Assembly (NCBI GenBank): GCA_001598975.1
Contig: BBXU01000292.1
Coordinates: 1 to 64,000, forward strand
Direction of reading: 5' to 3'
Source of the DNA: Parachlorella kessleri
Lineage: Eukaryota; Chlorophyta; Trebouxiophyceae; Chlorellales; Chlorellaceae
DNA length: 64,000 bases
The position numbers were made by a program, and so were the translations under genes. Position 1 is the stretch's first letter, and every line of letters begins with the position of its first letter. Shown piece by piece: positions 33,977 to 46,300 of the stretch. The notes under the pieces are model-generated. The model saw nothing but the letters and a program-made list of their open reading frames with translations. It had not been told where the DNA came from and did no database searches.

Positions 33977-36900
33977 TTACAGGCGCTGCCCAGTGGCGAC
34001 ATGCATGTCGCCCGACCCCTCCAAGGAAGGCGCAGGCCCCAAGCCTGCCACTTCTCCGACCAAGCGCTGCTCCCCTGCCGCCTGCGCTGCCCCCACCTGC
34101 CCAACTGCCTCCCAGCTGGGGTGCTGTCGCTCCTGGGGATCCTCCTGCTGCCCTTCTTCCATCCGACGCGAGCTGGACAGCACGTCAGCAGCCGCGCGTG
34201 TCGCAGGGGCGACCTCTGCAGCACCTCAAGCGCTCCCCTCTGTTGCCGCCTGTGGGGGAGCAAGGCTGGGCTCCAGTGCTCCATCTAAGCCGGGCTCCTT
34301 GCTTCCCAGGCATGTAGACAGTCGGGAAGGTCCCGAGCGGCGGCACAGTCGACTCGAGGGACGCTGTTTGGTGAAGCTCAGAAGGCTGCCCAGCATCTCC
34401 TGCAGGCAGAGTATGGCTGGCGGTTGCATATTCCTACAACCGACAGTTAGGTGTCGGGTTGCTGCCAGCTGACGTGGTTGGCCTGAAAGTGATGTGCGCA
34501 GCCAGAACACCTCCTCGCCGGCGCTGTGCGCTGCTATTCGCCTTTATGGCTGCCCTGAACCAGGCATCGTGCGTGCAGCAGCACACCCAGCACAACACCC
34601 ATCCTGCTTGCCTATACCAGGGCCTCCTGTGCAGACTTCACTGCAAACACTGGAATGGAAGGGGAAACTGACTAGCTCAGACGCTTGGCAAGCCTAGAGC
34701 CTCCCTTACATCCTAACAGCTGTGCCTCCATTGCTCACACCACCTGCCACTATTTAGAGATATAACCAGGTGCAGCCCCACTAACTCAGCCCGCCACCAA
34801 TCGTACTCCTTACCCGGACATACTTCTCCCCCAGCAGCGTACGCAGCGCCTGCCTGCTGGATTCGCCCAGCGCCTTGCTCTCAAACTGGCCCTGGATGAC
34901 GGAGGCAAAGCTACGGGCATAGGCCCCCAGCAGGTGCAGCTTGATGGAGTGGCCGGGGCCGCGTTGCATGGAAGATTCGAGGAATGAGGGCCGGGGCAGG
35001 ATGTCGCCTGCAGGGAGAAAGCACGGGGAAAGCAGGTGCTGAAGTGGGCAGGGCCCAGGTGTTGACGACCATTTCGCTGTCTACAAGCAGTCAATCAATG
35101 GAGAAGTGCAGCCTGACAACTTCAACAAGGGATTCGATGGGGCGGACATTGAGGCAGTGCAAGGGGCCCTGAGAAGAGTTGCCGATTTCAGTAACGTCTT
35201 GCAGCCATCTCCAAATCTTGTGCATGAGGGGTATTAGGCTACGCAGCAGCCTGCAACCTCTTTATTTGCTGCTGCTGACGGTACATAAGAACGAGCCAGC
35301 TTGGCTGCCTCACCTTCAGCGTTCACCAGCACGCGGTTTGCAGCTCGCTTGTACAACAAAACAAACTTGCCTGCAGGGCAGACAGCGACGGCCATGACAC
35401 CTTTGGCAAGTGTGGTCTCTCCCTCAGTAGCTGCCTAGTGAATGGCGCCTACCTACTCCTATATGATCTGAAAGGAAAGCACCACCACAGGCGGTGCTAT
35501 ATGCAAATGGTTTGCCAGCTTTTGGCAAAAAGTGAGGCACGGCGAGGACTTACCTCCCTTGGCGACTGCATCGTCCCCATGAATCACGTCCCAGGAATCC
35601 GGCACCGTTCGCAGGAAATCCCGCGCAAAGGCGTGGTTCCCTGGCCTGCACACCCACCGCAGCAATCACACAGCAGCCCAGGCCTCAGGTCCGTCTCGCT
35701 GCCTAATGAGTGTCTGCTGCCCAGGTTGGTTCCTAAAAACGAGCTAGCAGTTATGAAGTGCAACAGTGTGGCGGTACACCCTACCTTGGCGCGCCATAAG
35801 TGTAAAGCTGGACCTGCACAACAGGAACACGCCGTGGCACTGAGAAATAGTGCTGCAGCGTAATGCAGTCAGGTGTTATGACTGACCCGCAGGGGACGAA
35901 CAAGCCATATAAACAGGCAAGCCTAGCATCCTCTGGGGGCAGGCTTACCCCACATGTCTTTGATTTGCTGCCACATGCCCCCTGCATGCCTGCACTGAAC
36001 TCGGTAGTGGCATACGGGCCCAGGAATGCAACCCTTACTAGGTGTACCCAGCATTGAAGGGTGGCCAGACCTGGCTGACCTAGTGAGGTTGGCTGACAGG
36101 CCCACCTGCACGTCTAGGCCCGCCGCCCGCAAGCGCTCTGCCTCTCTGGCTACGTCATACGAGGCCAGCGTGGCCAGCGCACCCCCCAGGCTGTGCCCAG
36201 TGCACAGCACCCGCCACCGCCGCTGCTGCTGGGTCCCGCCAGCGTCCTCGCTGGCACCGACGCCCTTCCCCGCCTCCACATCAACACTGCTGCCCGACAC
36301 GTCTCTGAAGCCCTCCTCCCAGCCATCTTTGCCGTCCTTGCCCGTGTCACGGCGGCCACCCAGGCCTCCGACTCCCATGATCTCTCGCAGCCGCTGTAGC
36401 AGCCGCTGATTGATGCCGCCGGCTGTGTAGGCGTCCAGGAATCCCTTGTGCACCATGGGGCGCCGTGACAGCCAGTAGTTGCCACGCTTTGGGGGATGGA
36501 CTGCGCGCCACACCTGCAGCACATGACAGAACCCGCAACTTCCAGCCAGCTCATGAAACGGATGGTCCAGTAGGCCTTGCTATCATGATAACCCTGTGAC
36601 ACTGGAGACATTAACTTTGCATGGACATATTCCAAATTTTCACCCTGCACCCACGATTTGTTTCTCTCAGCAGATGCCTGTCAACATGAGCGCCGCGAAA
36701 AGATATTTGGCAGTGTGGTGCTTGCATGGGCTGTGGTGAGAGATGAGCCCGAGCAGCAGCACATAGGCATAGAGCAGCCAGCCGCTTGCCTTGATGTCAG
36801 CCAACACGTTGGCAAGAGATGCTGTGCCCCTGAAGCCCACCACAATCGTGCCATCTCCCTGCAGGCACAACCCCGACAGCTCAGGCGACTTCAGTAAGTA

Positions 36901-39900
36901 TGCCAATTGCGACCATTTGCTGGACAGCACTTGCAAAGCTTAGAAGAAGGGACATGTGTGGCCTTGGGGAAATCTAAAGGTGCTGTGCAAGATACGCCAG
37001 GGGCAGTTAAGCCTCTCACCCAGGCCAGCAGGCACTTGGTGTCAGTTGGCTCTTTTTGCCACAGAAGCTCGTAGTGCTGCAAGTTGTACAGCTCCAGCGC
37101 CGTCTCCAGTGTGAATGCTGCGTTCTCCTCCTGCACATATAGCAGTATCAGTGATGGGGAGATCTGCATAGCTTTACAAGAACCAGTCAAACGGCCATAG
37201 GGCCCCCAAAGATATTGTGACTTCTGGGGACTTGCGCAACTACGCCGGCTGCATGGTAGGAACCCATGCCGAGCCACACGATGAGCTCTGGAGAGGCAGC
37301 GGGTTCCACCATGTGTAGGACACGGCCGTGGCAGGACGGCTCAAGTGTCCAGCCTTCACAAAATCAAGGCACAGCATGCGCCCAGCGGGCAATGGCCGCA
37401 CCTCTTCATGGTAGTACATAAGGTTGGAGAAGTACAGCGCCTTCAGCGCCGTCTCGAAACAAAACATGGGTGGCTCCATTTGTTCCCCCCGCCCCGCCCT
37501 TGCCACCCCCTTGCCTCCCCTTCCACCACCAGCGCCGCTGCCGCCGCTCGAACCGGTGCGCCCGCCGCAGCCGCCGCAGCGGCGACACCGCCCTGGTACT
37601 CTGCCCCCCCTGCCAGCAACCGCTTGGCGGAGGCTGCTTTCAGAGCCGTCCCTTCCTCCCTGGCTGCCTCGGCATCTCCCTCCCGCCACGCCACCTGCAC
37701 CACCCACACCGCAAGCCGGTGGTGCCTCGGGCCTTCAGAAATTAGAAAGTGTCTCGGCATGCGTTGGTGCGTAACGGTGCTGGGTGATATTTGTGATGGC
37801 CGCTCATTACAACAAACCTGCTCTTGCGGACGGCAGTCGGTCTTTTGTGTATCCTTGCGCCCACTTCCATGGTAGCAACATTGGATTGTGAACCTTGTGG
37901 CATTTTGACTGCAGGGTCGGTAAGCCCGTGGGCGGAGGATAACGGTGATGAGAGAGCTATAGACACAGCCACCCCTGGCAAGCGCACAAAGGTGGTGTAT
38001 GTCCACTACCCACCTCCTGCAGGCACTGGTGGTGGTGGACCTGGTCGGGGGAGGGGTCCACTGGGGTGACCATGACACAGCTGATCACGGCCAGGCTAGT
38101 CATGGAGAGTTGCATGGGCAGCATGCCAAACCACACGAGCACATAGGAGTTGCAGTTGCCCAGGTGGACAAACCTGCACCAAGGCAGCAGAACAGCTAGC
38201 CAGAAAGACAGAGCATACGGGCACTACATGGCTGGGGTGCGGGTGGGTGGGTTTGCAGACGAGGCCGTGCAAGGCTCGAAGCAGGTACTGCACAGGCGGA
38301 TGGGAGCTGCAGTCCAAGGTGGTAGCAGGTGGTGCAGAGAGCATGCCGGCTGCCAGCATGCTTGGCAAGGGAGCGGCAGCGCATCAAAAGCAGATACCAG
38401 GAGGTTGAGGGCCTGCCCAGCGAGCAGGCGACACTGCAGTGAAGTGTGTGTAATGTAGTGACACACCACATGAAGGTGATGCAGAGGAAGGACACAGCCG
38501 CCATGATGAGCTGTGTGTGGACCTGCAGCTTGAGGCCCAGGTTGGGCACCCGGTACTTGGAGTAGGGCAGCTTGGCAAGCTCCCGCCTGGCCAGGTACAT
38601 GAAGAGGAAGTAGGTGGCAATCATGATGAGGAAGATGCCGGCCATGGTGGATGTGAGGGCGTAGTAGATGCGACTGTCCTGCATGGGACAGCAGGCACCA
38701 GCAGGCTTCTTTAGGTATGACAAGGTGGGAGGCGCTCCCCCAGCTTGCTGGCCCTCTCCGACCTTGATATGTGAGGAGGCGTCCCAACTCCGAGGATACA
38801 TGTCCCCAGATAATCCAACTGCTGCTACAAGTAGCCGCCCTCCGTGTGTGTCTGACAGGCAGCATCGAGCCTGACTGCAAGGGGACCTCTCGCTAGGCAC
38901 CAGATCGAGCGCCTCTTGGGTCACGCCCTCACATGTGCAACCCGCGCCACCCAACTGCTTGCCTTGAGAGTGCAAGTCCAGCCCCACTCTTGACATGGCA
39001 AGGCCGCCTTTGCGGGGAGAGCACCGTCTGGGGCACACCCGGGGTCCCAGATGCTCCCACAGCTTGGGAGGGTGCCTGAACAGCAGAGTCAGCGTGGAAG
39101 AAGGGCGGCCAGCGTGAGAAGGGGGTCAGCAACCTCCCCATTTTCCAGAAACTCCTCTGGTCTTACACACCCACTCAATTTGGACAAAGAGTCACAAGCC
39201 TGAACCTTCGCTTGTCAGTGCGGAGGCTGGGTCTGCCTTCACAGCATGTATACATGTACAAAGCCCCCGGGTCCCACAGGAGGTGCTCTCCGGCAGCAGG
39301 AACAACCCGCCCTCCACACACAATTCTCAGCAGACCACAAGTATCACAGCGGGTGGCTCACCAATGCCCCCGGTGGTCCAGACTAGCAGTACGGTGACGG
39401 CCGCCTGGGCAGGCAGCCACAGCAGCAGCAGGTCCGGCAGGAGCACCCACAGCGGCAGGTCGAACCCCATCAGGCCTTCTGTCGGCGGTGGCGGCGGCCA
39501 GCGCTTGGCGAAGGCCCAGACCAGGGGCTTCATGAGAGGGTGAGTCAGGATGACGTGAGCGGGCAGCAGGCCGTGGGCTTGCACCACCAGCAGGAAGAAA
39601 AGCTGCACGGCAACCAGCATGTTGCTTGGGTGGGCAACAAGTGAAGGCGCAGCTTCGGCTGCGCACTCTTGACGCTTCCTGGCTGCGTCTTCACAAATGA
39701 CAGGAGCAGGAGGATATACCAAAGAAATGCCGGGGCATGTTCTTTGTGGATAGAGCGCGCTAGGGAAGGACATGTCGTTATAGAATGACCCTGGCACGAG
39801 CGTCCTACCAATAAAAGACACGCTCTGCCCATCTCGTGCAATGTGGCCAGTGCTACAATGCAACCTCCTCACCACCTGCCCTCCACCGTAGACACCGGAC

Positions 39901-40816
39901 ACTTGACTGGCACAACCTCACCGCGGCCCAGCAGGTCCAGCGTATGGACCCAAATACGTTGACGGGTAGCAGAAACCAAGGGCGTGAGTCTTGGTTTGCC
40001 AGGTAGTAGGCATTGGGCGCCAAGAAGAAGGTTGCATTGACAAGCTGCACCAGCAGCTGTGTAGCCATGAACGCCACCACCCGCTTCTGGCGTGGCCACC
40101 ACCTCTTGCCAGCTCGGTTGACGTGGGTGACGCGCCAGGCAAGAGCGGCAGCGGCGGCAGACAGCGCGGCCACACACAGTGATCCCACCACAGTATTTGC
40201 AGTCATGAGATTGTCATGTGTGAAGTAGTAGTTGTCCTCCTGCACAGCGAAGGAGGGTAGGAGCGCTGCCAGCACCCAGGTGTACACTGCTATCCAGCAC
40301 ACTTGCACTTTCAGGAGCACAAAGAACAACAAGCCCCAACATAGGTTTTGCAATGCAGCATGGGACACCACCAAACAGCACGCTGCCTAGAAAGTTGGCC
40401 ATGTGCGTCATACTCACAAACGTCAGCTTCGCAACAATCTCATATATCAGCAGGGCCAGGGAGGTTGCCGCGGCAGAGCGTGCCACTAGCGTCCCCACCT
40501 GCAAGCATTGCAAGGAGGCAGCATCGCCCAGTGGACCCAAAGCAGCACTTGTGCACAAGTGTGCAGCTGGAGTGTATTTCAGCAGGTGGCATGTGCGCCG
40601 CCAGCCTGGGCTCACCCTGGTAGCTTTGTCACCAAGGTACTGTAAACTGAGAACAACGTGCTTATCAGAGTAGTAGTTTGAGGAAGGAAGGACTGCGACC
40701 TCGACAGGGCCGCTGCTCTGCTCCCTAGCTGCTCCAGTGGCTACAGAGCTGGCCTTGGAGGCCTCCCTCTTCCCCAGCTCCCAGTCTTCCGAATCATAGG
40801 TTTCGGATGCCAGCAT
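33977..40816 (-). pseudogene. membrane-anchored class 3 lipase, copy C (frameshift and early stop)
   Basis: Same family. Exons (high to low): 40816-40616, 40498-40418, 40239-39922, 39602-39362, 39075-38963, 38678-38467, 38173-38014, 37694-37402, 37130-37020, 36858-36790, 36513-36106, 35813-35785, 35645-35554, 35370-35314, 35007-34814, 34399-33977. The start is MLASETYDSEDWE. Exon 8 is 293 bases where the sister copies have multiples of three, and the frame changes between the Ala-rich linker and EQMEPPMFCFETAL, near a C-run at 37485-37490. The last exon has an in-frame TGA at 34226-34228, after which the homologous tail continues to 33977. All lipase motifs are otherwise present (CTGHSLGG, HGDDAVAKGG, LHLLGAYARS). 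Introns 5 and 10 have GC donors. The exon 8 lesion in a homopolymer could be a sequencing error; if so only the disordered tail is shortened. Confidence 0.85.
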
Positions 40817-41529
40817 TGCTACTAAGGCCTTCTCCAAGGGCTTCCAAGGCTATCTCCCAGGCGCCCCAGGGCAAGGTGGGCCCATCCGAGTACGGTGACC
40901 TTAACGCCAGGCGCCTTAAACAAGACGTGTACGGTATCAAACGGTTTATGAGCAGATAAACCCATTACAGATGAACCTCAGGTCTGCGACCCCTAGCCGC
41001 CTGGTCACTTAGAGCTCACTAAGAGCACTAGCACTCGGTGGGGGGCGGTTGCTACGACTCAGTTGGGCCAACATAACATAACCATTGTTGGTGCGCGGCT
41101 CGTCTTAGGTACGCCCAATGATCACAGTGTTTGCCGGTGCATGATCACACCCGCAGCACACCGCAGGCAGTTACGGAATGGTTTTCTTCAGTCCCGGCCT
41201 TCCACTTGTACGCGAACGAAGCACGATAATTCACGCAACGCAGTAAGTAGTAACTATGCACTCCTGTCTACGCTTGTCGACGTTTACGAAACTGTTTGGT
41301 TTCCTGCTCGTACTTTTTCCTAGCCGCTTGTTCCATCCGACCTAGTTAGCAGAACATTATACGGCTGCATCACAATGCCTTTTCATGGCGACCAGGGTCC
41401 CTGCCACGGTCGTGTGCACACACACGTTGTCTGTGTGTTAGACAGTGGGTTGTTGGTCCATTTGAAACGACCTATGAAATGGTATAAATGACGTCTGCAA
41501 AATTCCCTGACTGGGAGAGGGGTACGGCG
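40817..41529. promoter_or_regulatory. divergent promoter region of copy C and the truncated copy
   Basis: 713 bases between the divergent starts. TGATCA occurs at 41119-41124 and 41142-41147. A TATAAA box lies at 41483-41488, 42 bases before the truncated copy's ATG. The stretch GCAGTAAGTAGTAACTATGC and the following GTCGACGTTTACGAA block recur at about 51009-51069 in the D/E promoter, so the two regions are duplicates. Confidence 0.55.
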
Positions 41530-42572
41530 ATGGAAGGCCCCAAGCCCACTGCACCTCGGGGAGAAAACACACTGTAGTTGAACCCTTCCCTTCCTCCATC
41601 CACTACTCAGAGCAGCACGTCACCCTTCACTTGCAGTTCATCAGCGACCAAATGACCAGGGTGAGCTGCCTGGAGCCTGCTCTGGATGCAGGCGGTGCCC
41701 CCCGGCGGGCGGGGCTGCCACCTCTCAGGCTGCCACTGTGTGCAGTGCAGATGGTGGCCTCTGTAGGCAAGCGGTTGCGACAGCCGCCCTGGCCTTGTTG
41801 ATTTATGATATAGTTGCCAAGGTCTCATATGTGAGCACACTTTGGATGAATGCACGTGACCCAAGCACCCGCTCTATAGTACAGCGAAGTTGTTACATTC
41901 ATAACACCTCAGTCCGCCCACTTGCTGGGCTAGGAAATGGTAATGCATAGCTGCCACTGCCTTGACTTCTGCAGGGCAGTAACTACTTCTTCATGCACGA
42001 CACTGTCATAGAACACAGTGCTGGGTTGCTCTGCATGGCAGCCCTGTTGGACGCCGCCACTGCCCTCTGCTGGCGCATCACCCATGTGAATCGGGCCGGC
42101 AATGCATGGTGGTCCCGCCAGAGGCGGGCCGTCACCTTCCAGTCGGCGCAGCTCTGGCTACAGCTGGCGAATGCCACCTTCCACCTGGCGCCGAATGCCT
42201 GCTATCTATCCACCCGCAGCGAGTGCCCCTATTCCTGCTACCTCTGAATGTGTTTGGGTTCATACGGTGGACCCGCTGGGCAGCGGTGAGTCCTGAGAGG
42301 GTAGAGCACTGCGCCCCAGCTGTTGTAGGGGCGGCACAGCTGGCAGAGCAGCAGCAGCTGGGTGGCGAAGGGGCTGCTGATGTAGAGGAGGCACCTGCTT
42401 GGAGGGCGTGGTCAATGTGCATGTGGGCAGCGGGCAGCGACTGGAGCGGCGGAGCTGTCACTTGCCAGCAGGTAGCCGTTGGCTGCTGAGCAGGCAGCAG
42501 GCCCGCGCATTGCGCTCCTTCACCAGCCTGACAGGGAGGCGGAGGGCAAGCTCGAGTGGCATGGACAGATAG
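41530..42572 (+). pseudogene. truncated, chimeric lipase copy (psi)
   Basis: The head is nearly the same as copy E (MEGPKP...) and the tail is nearly the same as the last exon of copy B. It keeps exons 1-3 (41530-41655 area, about 41753-41830, about 41976-42284), then passes directly from the exon 3 donor into B-like tail sequence at about 42328. The membrane segments 5-8 and the whole catalytic domain are absent. Further lesions are a TAG at 41575-41577 with a 5-base insertion after it, a 1-base loss in exon 2 (GGCAAGCGG for GGGAAGGCGG) and a 1-base loss in exon 3 (CCCCTATTCCTG). It is a clear pseudogene and, by its junction, a recombination product between two plus-strand members. Confidence 0.85.
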
Positions 42573-43345
42573 GCTGCTGCGGCTGCTAAGTAGGGTATGG
42601 GAAGCACTTGTCATGCTAGATTGCTTACCTAACCCTGGCCTCCTGAACTTGTACATGCTTCAATTGAGTGTCAAACACAGTGGCAACTTGCCAGCACTGC
42701 ATGCCACCCAGGAGCCACAGTTGAAACGATGTGGAGCATATTGCTTGTGCTACACATGAATGGCCTGCATACTATTGATCTACATAAGTACTAGTGCCCT
42801 AGCTCAGTGCTGGAGCTCGCTTCCTGCTTTGTTACATGTGCTTGCTGAAGAGGCCTCGAGTAACTGACTTAACTTGTACAGCCAGCCAAATCAATTCAAC
42901 ATTGACTTAAGTGAAGGTTGGAAAGTGTACTGTTGTAAGTATTAAGCATACACGCGCAACCATTGGAGAGAACCGAAACCAGTCTAAAGGTGATCCCCTC
43001 TGGGCCTGATTAGTTCATGGTGCTGCTGAGGGAAGACTTTACATATGCGTCAGTACTCAGTGCTTCAAGATGCAGAACAATATCAGTAGTGTGTTTGTAA
43101 AGTACAGGCAAGACTAGTGTTCCTAAATGCCTAGTCATACACACCCTTGCGGGTGTCAACTCCCCTTCAACACCTGACCCACTGGCGCATCCCTGGCCCA
43201 TCTGACGCGGCTGCTGTGCTGCGCAGCTCTTGCGCTTACTGCTGGCCCAGCATCCCTCTCCTGCCCACTTGCCAGTGGCAGCTCAACCGCTGCAAGCACC
43301 GTCCGGTGGCATGTCAGTACAGTTCGCCTATCACTCATCGTTCGT
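42573..43345. other. tail-to-tail spacer between psi and copy D
   Basis: No gene is seen. It is homologous to the B/C spacer, including the block GTCAGTACTCAGTGCTTCA at about 43050-43068. Confidence 0.7.
43039..43043 (-). terminator. possible TGTAA polyadenylation signal of copy D
   Basis: TGTAA on the minus strand, about 300 bases past the copy D stop codon. Confidence 0.3.
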
Positions 43346-46300
43346 CTACCTGCCACCCTTACTGGCAACATGCATGTCGCCTGACCCCTCTATGGAGGGC
43401 ATAGGTCCCAAGCCTGCTACTTCTCCGTCCATCCGCTGCTGCTCTGCAACCGGCGCTGCCGTAACCTGCCCAACTGCCTCCCAGCTGGGCTGCTGCTCCT
43501 GGGGGCGCTCCTGCTGCCTTTCAGTCTGAGGCCAGCCGGGCAGCATGTCAGTAGCAACGCGTGCCGCAGGGGCAGACTCTGCACCTGCTGCTGCTTTCCT
43601 CTCTAGGGTCGCCTGGGGGCAAGGACTGCTGCAGCTGGGATCCAACGCTTCATCGAAGCCGAGCTCCTTGCTTCCCAGGTTTGTAGAGAGTTGTGAAGGC
43701 TCCGAGCGTTGGCACCTGCTCGAGGGAGCCTGCTTCCCAAAGCTCAGCAGGCTGCCCAGCATTTCCTGCAGGCAGGGTCCTTTGGGGCAGTTGCATTTCC
43801 CACAACCGACAGTAAGGTGTTAGTGTGATAACAGCTGTCAAGGTTGGCCTGATGGTGCTGTGAGCAGCCAGGACACCTCGGTGGTACAGTGTGCTGCTGA
43901 TAGGCCTCCATGGATGCCCTGGACCAGGCATTTGGTGCGGTGGCCTGTTAGGACACCCATTTTGCTTGCCTGCACCAGGGCCTGCTATGCCCACAGTCTG
44001 GTCTGGCTGGCTCAACCCTGGCAGCACCCTCAAGGATATTCTGCACATGCTCAAGGAGCACACCCATGAACATCACCACACCCCGCCACCCACCCACTTG
44101 CCAGCCCTAGGTTTTACCTCCACCCACCCAAAACCGCACTGTGTGGCCCAGCTTCCCCCAGCACTCGCTACCAGGAGGGTCCACCTCAGTAACACCCGCA
44201 CACCACCAAAGCTGCCGGCCCACCCACCCACCTACCCCAAGACCCTCCCTTGCCCGCATGGCCTTGGTACAACCCGCAGACATCTTCCTTGCCAACCGCA
44301 AATTGGCCATGCATTCATACTCATACCTCTCACCCAAGCCTTATATGCACAATCCTAGGACCCATCAGTTCCTCAAAGTCTACTTCATACAGCTAAACAG
44401 TTAAGGAGTGTGAGACTGGCTGGCTCAGACACTTGGGCAAGCCAGAGCATCCCTTACATCCAGCGTGTCAGGACAATCGAAGATATGCCTCCATTGCCCG
44501 CACTATCTGTTAGCCATGATAAATGTAGTACGCGCACCCCCGCATTGACTTAGCGTTGACTTAGCACACTTTTTAAGATACTCCGCACCTGAGCATACTT
44601 GTCCCCCAGCAGCGCACGCAGCGCCTGCCTGCTGGCCTCGCCTTGCGCCTTGCTCTCGAACTGGCCTCGAATGACAGCAGCAAAGCTGCGTGCATAGGCC
44701 CCCAGCAGGTGCAGCTTTATAGAGTGGCCCGGGCCTCTTTGCAGCGACGACTCTAGGAAGGAGGGCCGCGGCAAAATGTCCCCTGCAAGAAAAAAGGAGG
44801 CGGGAGCCAGGGCAGCAAGTGGACAGACCGAAGCACTGATAAACATGTCATTCCAGTGTCATGGGGGCAGGAGAGGGGGAGGGGCAGTGCAAGGGACCGA
44901 GACAGGAGTTGCAGATGCGACCAGGCATCCTGTAGCCATGCTCCAGACCTTGTGCGTGAGGGTGAGAGGCATCACCCAAGCCTGCAACCCCCTATTTCTG
45001 CTGCTGCTAACAGGACATGCTGATCTGCTAGCTGGCCCGCCTTACCTTCAGCTGTCACCAACACACGGTTTGCTGCTCGCTTGTACAACATAACAAATTT
45101 GCCTGCAGGGCAGACAACGGCGGCTATGTTGCCCACAGCGAGAGCGCTCTCCCGCAATGACAGCAGCAGCCACCTTGCCATTGGCATTCCTGTTTCCGCA
45201 CGAGCTGAGCAGGAAACACCGCCACCGTGAATGCTATTGGTACTTGATTTTGGCAACCTGGCATGGCGTGAGGCATGGCCATCACTCACCTCCCTTTGCC
45301 ACCGCATCGTCACTATGGATCACGTCCCAAGCATCTTGTACCATCCGCAGGAAGTCCCGGGCAAAGGCGTGGTTCCCAGGCCTGTACACCCAACTCAGCA
45401 CTCACTGTATGCCAGACCAGGGTCACAAAATGCTATCCAGGCCCCCATTCTGCAGCAAGCTAGCTGGCATATAGTGCATTTAAGATGGAATGCCCGTGAC
45501 AATAAAGAGTCAGACAGCAGCGTGGCGGCTGCCACTTGCGTCAGCAAGCAGTTAGCAAAGCAGCAAGTATCGAAAGCAAGCGACAACTGAGGCCAGAAAC
45601 AACATTTGTGCATGTGTGTAGCGGTACTCTTTACCTTGGGGCGCCGAAAGTGTAGAGCTGGACCTGCACAATACATGATGGCAGTGAAACCTAGTGTTGA
45701 GTATCAAAGCTGGTAATGCCGTGACTGACCCTAGCACACTAGGAGGTATGCTGGAGGCCTAGCATGCCTCCCACATGCGAAGAGGGGTTTAAGGGCAGAA
45801 CCAAGCTGAACGGAAAGCCTGGAGTGGTATCCTCTGGTGCGCAAACTTACCCCACATCCCTTCTCTGCTGACCCATGCATCATGTGCCCTCCCTAAACTC
45901 GCTAATGGCCCAAGTACAACATAAATGCACACCTCACCAGCGCAATACAGCCCCAGATGACCTAGCTAAAACGTCCTCGCTTGCATGAGGCCCACCTGCA
46001 CATCCAGGCCCTCACTCCGCAGGCGCTCTGCCTCCTTGGCCACGTCATAAGAGGCCAGCGTGGCCAGCGCACCCCCCAGGCTGTGCCCAGAGCACAGCAC
46101 CCGCCACCGCCGCGGCCGCTTCCCGCCGGCACCCTCGCTGGCACTGACGCCCTTCCCCTCCTCTACATCGTCATTGCTGCCCGACATCTCCCTGGAGCCC
46201 TCCTCCCAGCCGTCCTTGCCAACATTGCCACAGCTGCCCATATTGTGGCTGCTAGTATGGCCCTCTGCTCTCATGATTTCTCGCAGCCGCTGTAGCAGCC

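Noticed and set aside
38224..38880. 218-codon minus-strand frame across copy C exon 6
   Set aside because: It is out of frame with the conserved membrane-domain exon and runs through its introns; the family exon model explains the sequence better.
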